From Arthrobacter sp. StoSoilB20 (GTDB lineage Bacteria; Actinomycetota; Actinomycetes; Actinomycetales; Micrococcaceae), in contig NZ_AP024651.1 in the NCBI RefSeq assembly GCF_019977295.1, positions 434,001 through 498,000 of the forward strand: a DNA stretch of 64,000 nucleotides, written 5' to 3'. Below are positions 51,151 through 62,108 of the stretch, piece by piece. Under the pieces are notes generated by a model. The model ran no database searches. It was not told where the DNA came from and saw nothing but the letters and a program-made list of their open reading frames with translations. The translations under genes and the position numbers were made by a program. Positions within the stretch are counted from its first letter, which is position 1, and each line of letters starts with the position of its first letter.

Positions 51151-52584
51151 ATGTTCGGGCCGAGTCGCTGGAAGAGTGGCTTCATGGACGGAAATCGGGG
51201 ATCGCAGCAGGCGCCAGTGGCTTCGCCACCGGATGCTTCTTCCGTTGTCCTGACTCCCTCGGCTACTGCGGCTACCGGGTCGGCGGTACCTGGCGCGGCC
51301 GTACGAGGACCGGGTATTCAGGGGCTCATCTTTGATCTGAGGACGCTTCCGATCAACACTGATAGCTCGGGGCTTATTGATGAGATGCGCGAACTTGAGG
51401 AACTGACGTCTGCAATTTCGGCTCGGCAGGCCCGGGTTGCGGTGGCGTTTGATCTTACGCAGCGGGCGGAGCAGGCCCAGTCCGGGGTTCCCGCAGCAGA
51501 ACGCGGCATGGGCGTTGCTGCGCAGGTGGCGTTGGCACGGCGGGAATCACCAAACAAAGGGTCCAGGCTCTTAGGGTTTGCCAAAGCGCTGGTCATGGAG
51601 ATGCACCGGACCATGGCAGCGCTGGATTCGGGCCAGTTGAACGAATGGCGGGCAACGCTGCTAGTGAAGGAAACAGCCTGCCTGTCCGTTGAAGACCGGG
51701 CTGCTGTGGACGAGGAACTCGCCCCTGACTCCGGGACCTTTGAAGGAGTCGGGGACAAAGCCATCATCGCTGCCGCCAAGGCCGCCGCGTATCGCCGTGA
51801 CCCGCGCTCGGTGGCGCAACGAGCCAGCCATGCAGCCACGGAACGGACGGTCAGCCTCCGTCCTGCGCCGGACACCATGACGTACCTCACCGCCCTGCTC
51901 CCGGTCGCCCAAGGCGTCGCTGTCTATGCCGCGCTGACCCGGACGGCTGACTCCCTTCGCTCCAGCGGAGACCCGCGAACCCGCGGCCAGGCCATGGCAG
52001 ACACCCTAACTGAACGCATTACCGGTACACCGGGTGGTGTCTCAGGTATCAACCTCAACCTCGTCATGACCGATCGCACGCTCTTCCAAGGGGATCCCGA
52101 GCCGGCCCGACTCGAAGGCTACGGAATCGTACCCGCGGAATGGGCAAGGGCGCTTCTTGCTGAGGAACCATCCGGGTCCGAGGACCAGCATCATCGCAGC
52201 GAATTCACGGTGTTGCTCCGCCGCCTCTACACCGCTCCCGGCAGCGGCGAACTCTTGACGATGGACTGCCGAGCTCGATTCTTCCCGCAACGGTTGCGGC
52301 GCTTCATCAACATCCGGGACAACACATGCCGTACCCCGTACTGCGACGCGCCCATCCGACACATCGACCACATCATTCCATGGCATTCGGAAGGCGGCAC
52401 AAACCTCCGAAACGGAGCCGGTCTTTGCGAAGCCTGCAACCACACCAAGGAAAATCCGGGCTGGAACGCCGCGAGTATGCCCGGTGACGTGCACACACTT
52501 CAGGTCCGCACTCCCACCGGGCATAGCTACCAATCAAAAGCACCACCGTTGCCGGGGCACAAGTCCGCACGCCTCAGAAGCTGA
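51151..52584 (+). CDS. DUF222 / HNH endonuclease domain protein
   Basis: The 477-residue protein has an N-terminal DUF222 region (about 60-370: ELEELTSAISARQARVAVAFDL...SPNKGSRLLGFAKAL) and a C-terminal HNH nuclease motif: CRTPYCDAPIRHIDHIIPWH, GGTNLRNGAGLCEACNHTKE, with paired Cys and the HNH His/Asn. This family is multi-copy in Micrococcaceae and mycobacteria (13E12-type repeats); its role is unresolved, with mobility or DNA repair proposed. The first ATG at 51151 and another at 51184 are both possible starts. It stands alone. Confidence 0.88.
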   Translation: MFGPSRWKSGFMDGNRGSQQAPVASPPDASSVVLTPSATAATGSAVPGAAVRGPGIQGLIFDLRTLPINTDSSGLIDEMRELEELTSAISARQARVAVAFDLTQRAEQAQSGVPAAERGMGVAAQVALARRESPNKGSRLLGFAKALVMEMHRTMAALDSGQLNEWRATLLVKETACLSVEDRAAVDEELAPDSGTFEGVGDKAIIAAAKAAAYRRDPRSVAQRASHAATERTVSLRPAPDTMTYLTALLPVAQGVAVYAALTRTADSLRSSGDPRTRGQAMADTLTERITGTPGGVSGINLNLVMTDRTLFQGDPEPARLEGYGIVPAEWARALLAEEPSGSEDQHHRSEFTVLLRRLYTAPGSGELLTMDCRARFFPQRLRRFINIRDNTCRTPYCDAPIRHIDHIIPWHSEGGTNLRNGAGLCEACNHTKENPGWNAASMPGDVHTLQVRTPTGHSYQSKAPPLPGHKSARLRS

Positions 52585-52622
52585 GGCTGGAGCGCCTTCA
52601 ACAACATGAGGCCTTCAACAAA

Positions 52623-54083
52623 TTAGCGTGCCTTCACCACGGGGATGGCGGCCGTTTCGTCCACCAGCTCTGCCCGGCGAAGGCCACCCCCGCGGACCCA
52701 CAGTTTGTAGGCCACGAACAGGAGAACCAGCCAGGTGCCACCTACGTACAAGGCAATGCGCGTGTCTTCGAAGACGCCGAGGATCACGATCACCATTGCC
52801 ATGAACGCCATGGTCAGGATTGAGGCGACGGGCCACAAAGGCGACCCGAATTCCGACGCCGGCAGCCCCTTGCGCTTGATCTCGCGTTTCATGGCGACGT
52901 GCGAGGCCAGGATCATCACCCAGACCCACACGGTGGCAAAGGTAGCGATCGAGGCGATGAGCACGAACACGTCCTCCGGGATGACGGCGTTCAGCACGAC
53001 GCCCACCAGCAGGATGCCGCCCATCATCACCACCGTCATCCAGGGAACTCCGTGCCGGGAGATCTTGCTGAAGCTCTTGGGCGCATGACCCTGCTGTGCC
53101 AGGCCGAACAGGATGCGTCCGGCCCCGAAAATGTCGCTGTTGATCGCCGAGAGAGCAGCCGTAATCACCACGGCGTTGAGGATGTGGGGCGCGGCAGGGA
53201 TGCCCAAACCGTCGAAGATCTGCACAAACGGGCTCCCGCTGCTTCCTATCTCGTTCCAAGGGAAGATGCTCATCAGCACGCCGAGGGTCAGCACGTAGAA
53301 GAGCAGCACACGGACCGGAACAGTGTTAACTGCCTGCGGGATGACCTTCTTGGGGTTGGTGGCCTCGCCGGCCGTGATACCGATCGTTTCGATCCCGCCA
53401 AAGGCAAACATCACGACGGCGAAAGCGGCGAGGAGCCCCTCAAAACCGTTCGGGAAGAAACCGCCGTGGTTCACGAGGTTCCCCAGCCCCGGTGCCACGC
53501 CGCCGCCGTCGCCCGTTTGGAAGCCGAACACAACGATCGCGGCACCGCCCACAATCATGGCGATGATCGCCACCACCTTGATCAGCGAGAACCAGAATTC
53601 CAGCTCTCCGAAGACCTTCACGCTGAGCAGGTTCATGGCGCCAAGGAACAGTATGATCGCGAGCACCCAGATCCATCTATCCACTTGGGGGAACCAGAAG
53701 CCCATATAGATGCTGAATGCGGTGACATCGGCAATAGCCACAATCGCCATCTCGAACACGTAGGTCCACCCGGTCACGAAACCGGCGAACGGTCCCAGGT
53801 ACTTGGACGCGTATTGACCGAAGGAGCCGGACACGGGGTGTCGGACAGCCATTTCACCGAGGGCGCGCATCACCATGAATACGGCTGCGCCGCCGATGAT
53901 GTAGGCCAGCAGGACAGCCGGGCCGGCCTTCTGGATGGCGGAGGCAGAGCCGTAAAAGAGGCCCGTACCAATTGCGGATCCGAGGGCCATGAAGCGGATG
54001 TGGCGGACGTTCAGGCCTCGGCTGAGCGCCGTACCCGCGGCCTGGAGGACAGAGTTCTCCGCGGCCAGCTTGGTTTGTTGCAT
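52623..54083 (-). CDS. APC-family amino acid permease (possible histidine permease)
   Basis: The 486-residue protein has about 12 helices and starts in the way of the GABA/proline/histidine permease subgroup: [38 protein letters not shown], with [22 protein letters not shown] conserved loop [19 protein letters not shown] and [18 protein letters not shown] follow. Such proteins import amino acids with protons. Its nearness to the hut genes suggests histidine, but it could serve another amino acid. GAGAAGG precedes ATG 54083 on the minus strand. It is divergent from the ALF-repeat gene. Confidence 0.88.
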   Translation of the reverse strand: MQQTKLAAENSVLQAAGTALSRGLNVRHIRFMALGSAIGTGLFYGSASAIQKAGPAVLLAYIIGGAAVFMVMRALGEMAVRHPVSGSFGQYASKYLGPFAGFVTGWTYVFEMAIVAIADVTAFSIYMGFWFPQVDRWIWVLAIILFLGAMNLLSVKVFGELEFWFSLIKVVAIIAMIVGGAAIVVFGFQTGDGGGVAPGLGNLVNHGGFFPNGFEGLLAAFAVVMFAFGGIETIGITAGEATNPKKVIPQAVNTVPVRVLLFYVLTLGVLMSIFPWNEIGSSGSPFVQIFDGLGIPAAPHILNAVVITAALSAINSDIFGAGRILFGLAQQGHAPKSFSKISRHGVPWMTVVMMGGILLVGVVLNAVIPEDVFVLIASIATFATVWVWVMILASHVAMKREIKRKGLPASEFGSPLWPVASILTMAFMAMVIVILGVFEDTRIALYVGGTWLVLLFVAYKLWVRGGGLRRAELVDETAAIPVVKAR

Positions 54084-54352
54084 AGTAAAACCTTCTCGTC
54101 TTTGGGAGGGGATCGCTATCCAGCAGATCACTTTTGAGCCCCTTGTGATCGGACTCACGGACGTTTGGTGTCTTTGATCGCAGACAGTGCGTTTTGTGAA
54201 CGGGCGCTGCCTTGCAGGATGGTGGTCAAAGTCATAGTCCGGCGTCGGATATGATGACCGCGGACAGCTCATCAAACCGGTCAGGCATCCCTCGCTTCCA
54301 GCGTCGCCCCCCCTTGAATTCAGCGCTGCCATCGCATCCTTATGGGGGACCT

Positions 54353-56503
54353 TTGATTTCTGTACTTCGTCACACCCGACGCCGTTGGGCCGCTGCCGCC
54401 GTGGCTCTTGTAGCCGGGGCGTCCTTGCTCTTTGCCGCCCCTGCGCAGGCCTACGAGATTCCGGCCTTTGAGGTCCCGACCCAGTCCCAGGCTCCGGTTC
54501 CCTATGTTTCCCGGGCTGTAGATGCGGCTGGCGTGGTCCAATTGTGGAAGACGGCCGGCCCCGCAACACGCGCTGCCGCCGCTGTCGCCTTGGCTGGAGG
54601 CCCGCAGGCCGTCCAGGCATTCGTCGACGGCGGACAAAACGCTCCGCTGGCAGCGGACCGCAAGCAGTTGGTCACCGAGCTGACGCAGCGGGGGAGTGAG
54701 CATGTCCGCTCGAAAGCGAATGAGATTCTGGCCTCCGCCAACCCCGCGTTGATCGATGCGTTCCTCGCCTCCGGCTGGGAGAGCACGTGGAGGGTGGACC
54801 TCAAAACAGTTGCCTACTACTTCACCGAGTACAACAATGGCCTGGTTCAGCGCGAGGCTCAGAAGAGCCTTGACGAAGGCCAGCAAGCAGTCGAAGAGTT
54901 CGTCCTGAGCGGCTGGAAGGTCAAGGCCCAGGTGTCGGACAGGCAGGCGGCGTACGCACTGATCGCCTCGCCCAATCCCGCGGTTTCATCCGGAGCCAAG
55001 ACCGCACTCGCCACCGCAGAGCCCGCCGCCGACGCCGCGAAGGTTGCCGACTACCTCCGCTACGGCCAGTTCGTCGCAGGCGACCACCACAATGAATCGG
55101 CCGCCGTTGCTTCGCTGCTCCAGCAGGTCAAAGCTGACATCAAGGCCAACCCGGCGGGAACCGCAGACGTCGCTGCCCGGGCGAGGACCGCCGTCGAGCA
55201 AGCGCGGAACACCGCAACCGCTGCCCGCACAGCAGACTCGGCCCGCTTGGTTGCCGACAGGGACCTCCTGAGCGCCCATGCTGTTCCGCGCGGCGCCCTG
55301 GATAACGCGACACTTGTTTCGGAGAAGCCTGCCAAGGAAGCGTTTGCGGCCGCAGCCAAGGAGTTGCCGGGACTTTTGGCAGTCCTCGCTGCGGCCACTG
55401 CTGATCCTGACGCCCTTATCAAGGAAGCCCGTCAAGCGACGCTGGATCTCGCGCTGGTGGGCACACCTGAGGTGAAAAAGGCTGCCGAAAAGGCCCTGTT
55501 GGCGGGCGACCCGGCGATCAAGAGTTTTATAGCCAAGGGCCACGACGAGGCCATTGAGAGGGATTCAAGCGGAGTCTCGGCTTTCGGCACGGACCGTCAG
55601 CGTGTTTATCAGCTTCTGAGCCTCGGCGGCAGCCACGTCAACAAGGCCGCTGACCTTGCCCTGGGCTCCGCCAGCCACGCAGATGTCCGTTACTTCCTGG
55701 AGTACGGGTTTGCTACCGCGCAGGATCTGGACAACCGCATCCTTGCCTACGCATCCTTGGACAAGGCCGGGCCGGAACTTCGGGCGGCCGCCACAGTGGC
55801 CCTAGAAGGCAGTCGCGCGGATCTCCGGGCATTCGCCGCCAGCGGCCAGTTTGCTGCCGCCAAGCGCGACGAAGCCACCGCAGCACATGTGGCGTCGGTT
55901 GACGCCATGCTTACCGAGCTCACAGGACTTGCGGACAAGGCAGCGCTCGACGCCGGTATAGCAGCCGACGCTGCGAAGGCCGCGGAAGCTGCACGCCAGG
56001 CGGAAGCTGCGCGCCAGGCGGAAGCGGCTAGGGCCGCGGAAGCGGCACGCCAGGCAGAGGCTGCAGCGGCGGCCGAGCAGGCTCGCGGTAAACTCCCGCT
56101 GAACGTGCCGAGAGGTAATTCGTCCGAACTCTCCGCATCAGCGCCCACGGTGGTGCCGTGGCCGCAGGCGCTGGTTCCCGCCGTCGCGCTTGATGTCACA
56201 GGTGAGGCGCCCGATGGTGAGCCCGTTGCTGCTGAGCGCCCGGAGGCAACGGATGCCAGTGTCCCGCCGGCGGCTACGTGGCCCAGCGAATCGGCCACGG
56301 CGGAGTCGTTGTCGCAAGAGGCAGCCGCGCCCTTGGCCGCATCATCCACTGGGCTGGGAGCTTGGACCATCGCCTTGATCGTGGCGCTGGTCTTGGCGGC
56401 TGCGGGAGCAATTATCTTCCTGCTGCGCCGTAAGGTTCCGGTTCCTGCCACGGCGCCGGCGTCCGCCAGCACTACCTCGCCCAAGACCACGCCCAAGCCG
56501 TAG
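54353..56503 (+). CDS. Secreted, membrane-anchored ALF-repeat protein
   Basis: From TTG 54353, behind GGGGG, the 716-residue precursor starts with a Sec signal ([30 protein letters not shown]). Residues about 50-580 consist of roughly 40-60-residue helical ALF-type repeats, each with a RAAA-x-VAL or KAAEKALL core and a [18 protein letters not shown] end. A coiled coil of [19 protein letters not shown] units (about 590-620) is followed by a Pro/Glu/Ala-rich linker and a C-terminal helix ([23 protein letters not shown]) that anchors it. There is no LPXTG motif. A surface or adhesion-like role is plausible; in polymorphic-toxin systems such repeats are linkers. Function unknown. Confidence 0.8.
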   Translation: MISVLRHTRRRWAAAAVALVAGASLLFAAPAQAYEIPAFEVPTQSQAPVPYVSRAVDAAGVVQLWKTAGPATRAAAAVALAGGPQAVQAFVDGGQNAPLAADRKQLVTELTQRGSEHVRSKANEILASANPALIDAFLASGWESTWRVDLKTVAYYFTEYNNGLVQREAQKSLDEGQQAVEEFVLSGWKVKAQVSDRQAAYALIASPNPAVSSGAKTALATAEPAADAAKVADYLRYGQFVAGDHHNESAAVASLLQQVKADIKANPAGTADVAARARTAVEQARNTATAARTADSARLVADRDLLSAHAVPRGALDNATLVSEKPAKEAFAAAAKELPGLLAVLAAATADPDALIKEARQATLDLALVGTPEVKKAAEKALLAGDPAIKSFIAKGHDEAIERDSSGVSAFGTDRQRVYQLLSLGGSHVNKAADLALGSASHADVRYFLEYGFATAQDLDNRILAYASLDKAGPELRAAATVALEGSRADLRAFAASGQFAAAKRDEATAAHVASVDAMLTELTGLADKAALDAGIAADAAKAAEAARQAEAARQAEAARAAEAARQAEAAAAAEQARGKLPLNVPRGNSSELSASAPTVVPWPQALVPAVALDVTGEAPDGEPVAAERPEATDASVPPAATWPSESATAESLSQEAAAPLAASSTGLGAWTIALIVALVLAAAGAIIFLLRRKVPVPATAPASASTTSPKTTPKP

Positions 56504-56675
56504 GCTTCGCCGAGCCTGAGGCACCGCCCGCCCCAGGCGCCTCGCAGTGTTCTGGCATCCCAGACACAATGCTGATCATGCGGGTTGGATGCGAGACCCG
56601 GCAGGGTGCACGCTTGAGTACGGGATACCGGACAGCCCCGCGTCCGCTGGTCCCGGACCCGAGCAGTGAGGAACC

Positions 56676-57482
56676 ATGACAACGTCGCCAGTGGCACCAG
56701 GCAAGGCCAGTTCCAAGGTCCCCGCCGCCGAAAACACCCTCAGGATCCTGAAACTGTTGGCCTCGAGGCGGGGCCCCATGGCGGCGTCGAATATTGCCAC
56801 GGCACTGGGTTTGCCGCGTTCCAGCGTCTATCACCTGTTGGGCGTGATGGAGGCCAACGGCTTCGTCCTGCACCTGCACGAAGAGCAACGGTATGGGCTA
56901 GGCATCAGTGCCTTCGAACTCAGTTCCGCATACTCCCGCCAGGAGCCCTTGTCCCGGCTCGGCCGGCCCATGCTCGCGTCGCTGGTGGACGTGATTGGCG
57001 AGAGCGCGCACCTCGCGGTGCTCCATGGTCGCGACGTCCTCTACATCGTGGAGGAACGCGCCAAGAACCGCCCCAGTCTGGTGACCGACGTCGGAGTCCG
57101 ACTGCCGAGCCACCTCACCGCTTCGGGCCGCGCCATTCTTGCTGCCCTGCCCAAGTCCCAGGTCCGGGCGCTGTACCCCAATGCCGCAGCCTTCACTGCC
57201 CGGCACGAGGTGGAGTCGCCCATCATGAAGTACTCAACGCTTTCCTCCCACTTGGACCAGGTACGCCAGCGCGGCTACGCGACGGAAAACGGTGAAGTGA
57301 CGCCCGGTTTCGGTTCCATTGCCGTCGCCGTGACGGACCATGTGGGATGGCCGACGGCGGCAGTCGCCGTCACGTTCCTGGAGGACAAAGTCCCTGCTGA
57401 GCAATGGCCGGTGCTGGCTGCGCGGATCCGGAAGGCTGCAGACGAGCTCTCGGTCCGGATCCACGGCCGGCCCGCGCAGTAA
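56676..57482 (+). CDS. IclR-family regulator, probable hut regulator
   Basis: The 268-residue protein has an N-terminal winged HTH (NTLRILKLLASRRGPMAASNIATALGLPRSSVYHLLGVM) and an IclR effector domain at about 90-255 (GESAHLAVLHGRDVLYIVEERA, LPSHLTASGRAILAALP, YATENGEVTPGFGSIAVAV). It is 178 bp upstream of hutU in the same direction and most likely controls hutUH. GAGGAA precedes ATG 56676. Whether it represses or activates, and whether urocanate is the effector, is not shown. Confidence 0.88.
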   Translation: MTTSPVAPGKASSKVPAAENTLRILKLLASRRGPMAASNIATALGLPRSSVYHLLGVMEANGFVLHLHEEQRYGLGISAFELSSAYSRQEPLSRLGRPMLASLVDVIGESAHLAVLHGRDVLYIVEERAKNRPSLVTDVGVRLPSHLTASGRAILAALPKSQVRALYPNAAAFTARHEVESPIMKYSTLSSHLDQVRQRGYATENGEVTPGFGSIAVAVTDHVGWPTAAVAVTFLEDKVPAEQWPVLAARIRKAADELSVRIHGRPAQ

Positions 57483-57660
57483 CTTCCCACACGGACCTCC
57501 CGCCTCCCGGCACGCCAAAGGCGCCAACCAAGCCGGACTCGGGTGCGTCTGTAATCCCGGACAGCACCACCCCAAAACCCGTTCCAGCCGCGGGATAAAG
57601 GGGCTTTAGTAGAGGTAGAAGATCTTTCCACCACACTTTCCCACAGACGAAGGAGTCACC

Positions 57661-59412
57661 ATGGCACCCGCCGATTTCACTACTGGTGCCCGTCCGGTTA
57701 AGGCCGCCCGGGGTACTGAGCTCACTGCCAAGTCGTGGCAGACCGAGGCGCCGTTGCGCATGCTGATGAACAACCTGGATCCCGAGGTCGCTGAGCGCCC
57801 GGATGACCTGGTGGTTTACGGCGGCACGGGCCGTGCTGTCCGGTCCTGGGCCGCGTTCGATGCGATCACCCGGACCCTGGAGACCATGGAGAAGGACGAG
57901 ACCCTCCTGGTGCAGTCGGGCAAACCCGTAGGTGTGTTCCGCACCCATGAGTGGGCACCGCGTGTTCTCCTGGCGAACTCGAACCTGGTAGGGGACTGGG
58001 CGACGTGGCCTGAGTTCCGCCGCCTCGAGGCTGAGGGTTTGATGATGTACGGCCAGATGACGGCCGGGTCCTGGATTTACATCGGTACCCAGGGCATCCT
58101 GCAGGGCACGTACGAGACCTTTGCCGCCGTCGGGAATAAGCTGATTGCCGCCAGGCAGAACACCGCCCGCCACCCGGCACCCGCCGTTGAAGGTTCCTCC
58201 GAGGGCCCGCTGGCCGGAACCCTGACCCTGACCGGTGGATGCGGCGGGATGGGCGGCGCCCAGCCGTTGGCGGTGACGTTGAACGACGGCGCGTGCTTGA
58301 TTGTCGACGTCGACGAGACCCGCCTGCGTCGCCGGGCCGGCAAGCGGTACCTGGACGAGGTCGAAACTGACCTGGATACGGCCATTGCGAAGGTCCAGAA
58401 GGCCAAGGACGAGCGCCGCGGCTGGTCCGTGGGCTACGTGGGCAACGCCGCAGAGGTGTTCCCGGAACTGCTCCGCCGCCACAAGGCCGGGGAAGTGACC
58501 TTCGATGTGGTCACGGACCAGACAAGCGCGCACGATCCCCTGTCCTACCTGCCGGAGGGCATCACCGTGGCCGAGTGGCACACCGAGGCTGAGGCGGATC
58601 CGGAAGGGTTCACCAAGAAAGCCCAGGCTTCCATGGCCCGCCACGTCCAGGCGATGGTGGAGTTCCAGGACGCCGGTGCTGAGGTGTTCGATTACGGCAA
58701 CTCCATCCGTGATGAGGCACGTAAGGGCGGCTACGAGCGCGCGTTTGAGTTCCCCGGCTTCGTCCCGGCTTACATCCGCCCGTTGTTCTGCGAGGGCCTT
58801 GGCCCGTTCCGCTGGGTTGCCCTGTCCGGGGACCCGGAAGACATCGCCGTGACGGATAAGGCCATCAAGGAGCTGTTCCCGGAGAACAAGCACCTGCACA
58901 AGTGGCTCGACGCTGCTGCGGACCGGGTGGAGTTCGAGGGCCTGCCGGCACGTATTTGCTGGCTGGGTTATGGCGAACGCGCCAAAGCCGGCCTGCTGTT
59001 CAACCAGTTGGTGAAGGAGGGCAAGGTCAAGGCCCCGATCGTGATCGGCCGTGACCACCTGGATTCGGGTTCCGTGGCATCTCCGTACCGTGAGACCGAG
59101 TCCATGGCCGATGGTTCGGATGCGATTGCGGACTGGCCGTTGCTCAACGCCCTGATCAACACCTCTTCGGGCGCTACCTGGGTCTCGATCCACCACGGCG
59201 GCGGTGTCGGCATTGGCCGTTCCCTGCACGCCGGACAGGTCTCCGTTGCTGACGGAACCGACCTCGCCGCAGAGAAGCTCGAACGGCTCCTGACCAACGA
59301 CCCCGGCATGGGCGTCATCCGCCACGTCGACGCCGGCTACGACCGCGCCGTCGAGGTCGCCAACGAACGCGGCGTCCGCATCCCCATGAACGAATCCGCA
59401 GAGAGCAAGTAA
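57661..59412 (+). CDS. hutU: Urocanate hydratase
   Basis: HutU converts urocanate to imidazolonepropionate with tightly bound NAD+. The 583-residue protein has the NAD loop [17 protein letters not shown], the early [28 protein letters not shown], and the active-site region [26 protein letters not shown] with its Cys. A stretch [20 protein letters not shown] just before the NAD loop is longer than in enterobacterial HutU. GAAGGAG precedes ATG 57661. hutH follows after 4 nt. Confidence 0.97.
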   Translation: MAPADFTTGARPVKAARGTELTAKSWQTEAPLRMLMNNLDPEVAERPDDLVVYGGTGRAVRSWAAFDAITRTLETMEKDETLLVQSGKPVGVFRTHEWAPRVLLANSNLVGDWATWPEFRRLEAEGLMMYGQMTAGSWIYIGTQGILQGTYETFAAVGNKLIAARQNTARHPAPAVEGSSEGPLAGTLTLTGGCGGMGGAQPLAVTLNDGACLIVDVDETRLRRRAGKRYLDEVETDLDTAIAKVQKAKDERRGWSVGYVGNAAEVFPELLRRHKAGEVTFDVVTDQTSAHDPLSYLPEGITVAEWHTEAEADPEGFTKKAQASMARHVQAMVEFQDAGAEVFDYGNSIRDEARKGGYERAFEFPGFVPAYIRPLFCEGLGPFRWVALSGDPEDIAVTDKAIKELFPENKHLHKWLDAAADRVEFEGLPARICWLGYGERAKAGLLFNQLVKEGKVKAPIVIGRDHLDSGSVASPYRETESMADGSDAIADWPLLNALINTSSGATWVSIHHGGGVGIGRSLHAGQVSVADGTDLAAEKLERLLTNDPGMGVIRHVDAGYDRAVEVANERGVRIPMNESAESK

Positions 59413-59416
59413 GAAC

Positions 59417-61009
59417 ATGACCATTACCTCGAACGAACAGCTCACCGTCACCCTTGGTTCCAGTGGCGTCACTCCGGAAGACGTCGTCGCCGTCGCCCGC
59501 CACAACGCCAAGGTCACCATCTCCCAGGACGCCCTGGACAACGTCGCCAAGGTCCGTGCCCACATTGACGACCTCGCCACCAGCGACGTCCCGGCCTACG
59601 GGATTTCCACAGGCTTCGGTGCGTTGGCCAACCGCCACATCCCCAACGACCTCCGCACCCAGCTGCAGAAGTCGCTGATCCGCAGCCACGCCGCCGGCAT
59701 GGGCCCGGCCGTTGAACGCGAAGTGGTCCGCGGCATCATGTTCCTCCGCGCCAAGACCCTGGCTTCCGGCCGCACGGGCGTCCGTCCGGTGGTCCTGCAG
59801 ACCATGGTGGATGTCCTCAACGCCGGCATCACCCCACTGGTCCGCGAGTTCGGCTCGCTGGGTTGCTCCGGCGACCTCGCGCCGCTGTCCCACTGCGCGT
59901 TGGTCCTCATGGGCGAAGGCGAAGCAATGGGTCCCGACGGCGAATTGTACGGAACCGCAGGACAAGCACCTGTCGCTGAGCTGCTCGCGCAGCACGGGAT
60001 CGAGCCGGTTACCCTCGCCGAGAAGGAGGGCCTGGCCCTCGTCAACGGCACCGAGGGCATGCTCGGCATGCTCCTGATGGCCATTGCCGACATCCGGTTG
60101 TTGCTTGCGACGGCGGATGTCACCGCTGCGCTCAGCGTCGAGGCGCTGCTCGGCACGGACCAGGTGTTCCTGCCGGAGCTCCACGCCGCACTCAGGCCCC
60201 ACCCGGGGCAGGCTGCCAGCGCAGACAACATGCTGCGCGTGCTGTCCAACTCGCCGATCGTCGCGTCCCACCGGATCAACGACACCAAGGTCCAGGACGC
60301 CTACTCGCTGCGTTGCGCCCCGCAGGTTGCCGGAGCTGTCCGCGACACCGTGGACCACGCCGCACTGGTTGCTTCCCGCGAACTCGCCGCAGCGATCGAC
60401 AACCCGGTGGTCCTCCCGGACGGCCGCGTCACGTCCAACGGCAACTTCCACGGCGCCCCCGTGGCCTATGTCCTGGACTTCCTGGCCATCGCGGTGGCGG
60501 ACCTCAGCTCCATCGCCGAGCGCCGCACCGACCGCATGCTCGATCCCGCACGCTCGCACGGGCTTCCGGCGTTCCTCGCTGGAGACCCTGGCGTGGACTC
60601 GGGCCTGATGATCGCCCAGTACACGCAAGCCGGGCTCGTCTCTGACAACAAGCGCCTGGCCGTTCCCGCATCAGTGGACTCCATCCCGAGCTCCGCCATG
60701 CAGGAAGACCACGTGTCCATGGGCTGGCACGCTGCCCGGAAGCTGCGCAAGGCCGTGGAGAACCTCCGCCGCGTGCTCGCCGTCGAGCTTGTCACCAGCG
60801 CCCGCGCCATCGACATGCGCACGCAGATGTCCGACGGCGAACTCACCCCGGGTCCCGCCGGCACGGCGGTCCTTGAGGTGCTGCGCGAAGTGGTCCAGGG
60901 CCCGGGCACGGACCGGTTCCTTTCCCCGGAACTGGAAGCGGCTGACCGTCTGGTTGGCTCCGGCGCCGTCCGTGCGGCCGCCGAATCCGCCGTCGGGATT
61001 TTGGCCTGA
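59417..61009 (+). CDS. hutH: Histidine ammonia-lyase
   Basis: HutH deaminates L-histidine to urocanate, the first step of the pathway. The MIO electrophile forms from residues Cys150-Ser151-Gly152 in GSLGCSGDLAPLSH; most HALs have Ala-Ser-Gly, while the Cys-Ser-Gly form is known from streptomycetes. Other blocks: YGISTGFGALANR, VNGTEGMLGMLL, QDAYSLRCAPQVAGA, and DNPVVLPDG. Length (530) is normal. It is followed by a perfect 16-bp hairpin. Confidence 0.97.
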   Translation: MTITSNEQLTVTLGSSGVTPEDVVAVARHNAKVTISQDALDNVAKVRAHIDDLATSDVPAYGISTGFGALANRHIPNDLRTQLQKSLIRSHAAGMGPAVEREVVRGIMFLRAKTLASGRTGVRPVVLQTMVDVLNAGITPLVREFGSLGCSGDLAPLSHCALVLMGEGEAMGPDGELYGTAGQAPVAELLAQHGIEPVTLAEKEGLALVNGTEGMLGMLLMAIADIRLLLATADVTAALSVEALLGTDQVFLPELHAALRPHPGQAASADNMLRVLSNSPIVASHRINDTKVQDAYSLRCAPQVAGAVRDTVDHAALVASRELAAAIDNPVVLPDGRVTSNGNFHGAPVAYVLDFLAIAVADLSSIAERRTDRMLDPARSHGLPAFLAGDPGVDSGLMIAQYTQAGLVSDNKRLAVPASVDSIPSSAMQEDHVSMGWHAARKLRKAVENLRRVLAVELVTSARAIDMRTQMSDGELTPGPAGTAVLEVLREVVQGPGTDRFLSPELEAADRLVGSGAVRAAAESAVGILA

Positions 61010-61039
61010 CGTCGAATAAAACGCTCATTTGATGGGCAT

Positions 61040-61092
61040 ATTTGCCACGCCCCGGTCTTTGTTCGCAACGCAATCACCGGGGCGTGGCAAAT
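61040..61092 (+). terminator. Perfect 16-bp hairpin after hutH
   Basis: ATTTGCCACGCCCCGG (61040-61055) pairs perfectly with CCGGGGCGTGGCAAAT (61077-61092) around a 21-nt loop. It lies 31 nt beyond the hutH stop. The following bases are A/T-rich but lack a clean U-run. It most likely ends the hutUH transcript. Confidence 0.65.
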
Positions 61093-61208
61093 GTAGTAAA
61101 ACTTATGGTGTACGTCACGTCCACGCCAACGATGTCGTGGGCTTGACGGTCAATGGTGCAGACAACTCAATACACAACAGAGAACATCCACAAAGGGGTA
61201 GAAGTTCA

Positions 61209-61457
61209 ATGAAGGCACGCGGTGCAGTCCTGTCCAGGCGAAGCGCTCACACGGCTACGGTCACCGACTGGCGGACGCTGGTGGTTGGCGAGGCAGTGGA
61301 AGTGGTCAAGTACGCCCACGTGGTTGCGACGGGCCGGGTCGAGGAAGTTTCCGGCAGTGGAAACGTGGTGTGGCTTGAGCATTCCGGCTCCGGCGTCACC
61401 GAAGAGGGCAAGGAACTGTTCATGAAGTCCGACGGCGTCACTCTCCGCCGGGCGTAG
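61209..61457 (+). CDS. Small conserved hypothetical protein (82 residues)
   Basis: ATG 61209 has GGGGTAGAAG upstream. The 82-residue product reads MKARGAVLSRRSAHTATVTD, then a beta-rich part (WRTLVVGEAVEVVKYAHVVATGRVEEV, VVWLEHSGSGVTEEGKELFM, VTLRR) that looks like a small SH3- or KOW-like barrel. A role is not known. It is bracketed by the hutH hairpin and a strong terminator at 61490, so it is a single-gene transcript with about 115 nt of leader after the first hairpin. Confidence 0.75.
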   Translation: MKARGAVLSRRSAHTATVTDWRTLVVGEAVEVVKYAHVVATGRVEEVSGSGNVVWLEHSGSGVTEEGKELFMKSDGVTLRRA

Positions 61458-61489
61458 CTGCAGTTACTGTCGAGGTACTTGTTAAACAG

Positions 61490-61550
61490 AAACCGGGGCT
61501 CGTTCCCTTCCGCGGGTAGTAGATGCGGAAGGGAACGGGCCCCGGTTTTT
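61490..61550. terminator. Strong bidirectional terminator
   Basis: A 24-bp stem with one G-U wobble (arms 61490-61513 and 61525-61548) closes on an 11-nt loop and runs into TTTTT on plus. AAA at the other edge gives a short U-run on minus. It separates two convergent small genes. Confidence 0.92.
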
Positions 61551-61579
61551 GGCGTCGCTGCCGGCGATGCGTTGGGGTA

Positions 61580-61801
61580 TCAGGCAGCGAGTACTTCGCG
61601 GGTCTGACCGAAGGGAACGGATTCGTCCAGAGCCACGGTGTAGGTGCCGGGCTCGTGCCGGGTCACCAGAATGCCGCAGTTAGCGTCAGCTGCTGCGCTT
61701 TCGATCAGGGCATCCACGGCGCGGTCAAGGCCGTCGTGGATCTCGTCTGCCTTGGAAAAGGACAGGCGAATTTCGCGTTCTGCAATCATTGCAGGGGTCA
61801 T
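61580..61801 (-). CDS. Small conserved hypothetical protein (73 residues)
   Basis: ATG 61801 has AGGAGG 7 nt upstream on the minus strand, a near-perfect site. The 73-residue product (MTPAMIAEREIRLSFSKADE, then IHDGLDRAVDALIESAAADANCGILVTRHEPGTYTVALDESVPFG) looks like a compact beta-alpha-beta fold. Conserved small proteins of this kind are common in Micrococcaceae, but no function is known to me. The frame continues upstream to 61846 without a better start. Confidence 0.75.
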   Translation of the reverse strand: MTPAMIAEREIRLSFSKADEIHDGLDRAVDALIESAAADANCGILVTRHEPGTYTVALDESVPFGQTREVLAA

Positions 61802-61964
61802 TGGGGGGCCTCCTATTACGTGCCGCATGCGAGGGCGACCCATCAATCATAGTGGGCGGGGCTGAAAATTTGTAAGATGACCGGCAGTCCCGTGATGTGG
61901 GTCTCATGTGGAGCCTGCGTATGGATGCGTGCTGGCGGAGGGGGATCCGCTGTGTGCCCAGGAG

Positions 61965-62035
61965 ACGTGGTGGCGGGATTCGAACCCGCGTACGCTGCTT
62001 TGCAGGCAGCTCCCTGGCCTCTTGGGTACACCACG
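61965..62035 (-). tRNA. tRNA-Cys (anticodon GCA)
   Basis: On the minus strand a full cloverleaf folds. The acceptor stem is CGTGGTG with CACCACG (7 bp). The D arm is CCC/GGG. The anticodon stem GCTGC/GCAGC has loop CTGCAAA (anticodon GCA). There is a 4-nt variable loop, and the T arm is GCGGG/CCCGC with loop TTCGAAT. The discriminator base is U, as required for cysteine identity. The first pair is C1-G72. CCA is not encoded. Confidence 0.93.
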
Positions 62036-62108
62036 TGCAAACGACACTAGGGTCCGGCAAGTGGGCGTTGCAAAGTTGGTTTCGAAGACTGTCGTGGGGC
62101 TACGCAGG

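Noticed and set aside
51151..52584. Homing endonuclease or insertion sequence based on the HNH domain
   Set aside because: The DUF222-HNH family is a common stand-alone chromosomal gene in this group; no terminal repeats or target duplication were seen.
54353..56503. Sortase-anchored surface protein
   Set aside because: There is a C-terminal membrane helix with RRK after it, but no LPXTG-type motif before the helix.
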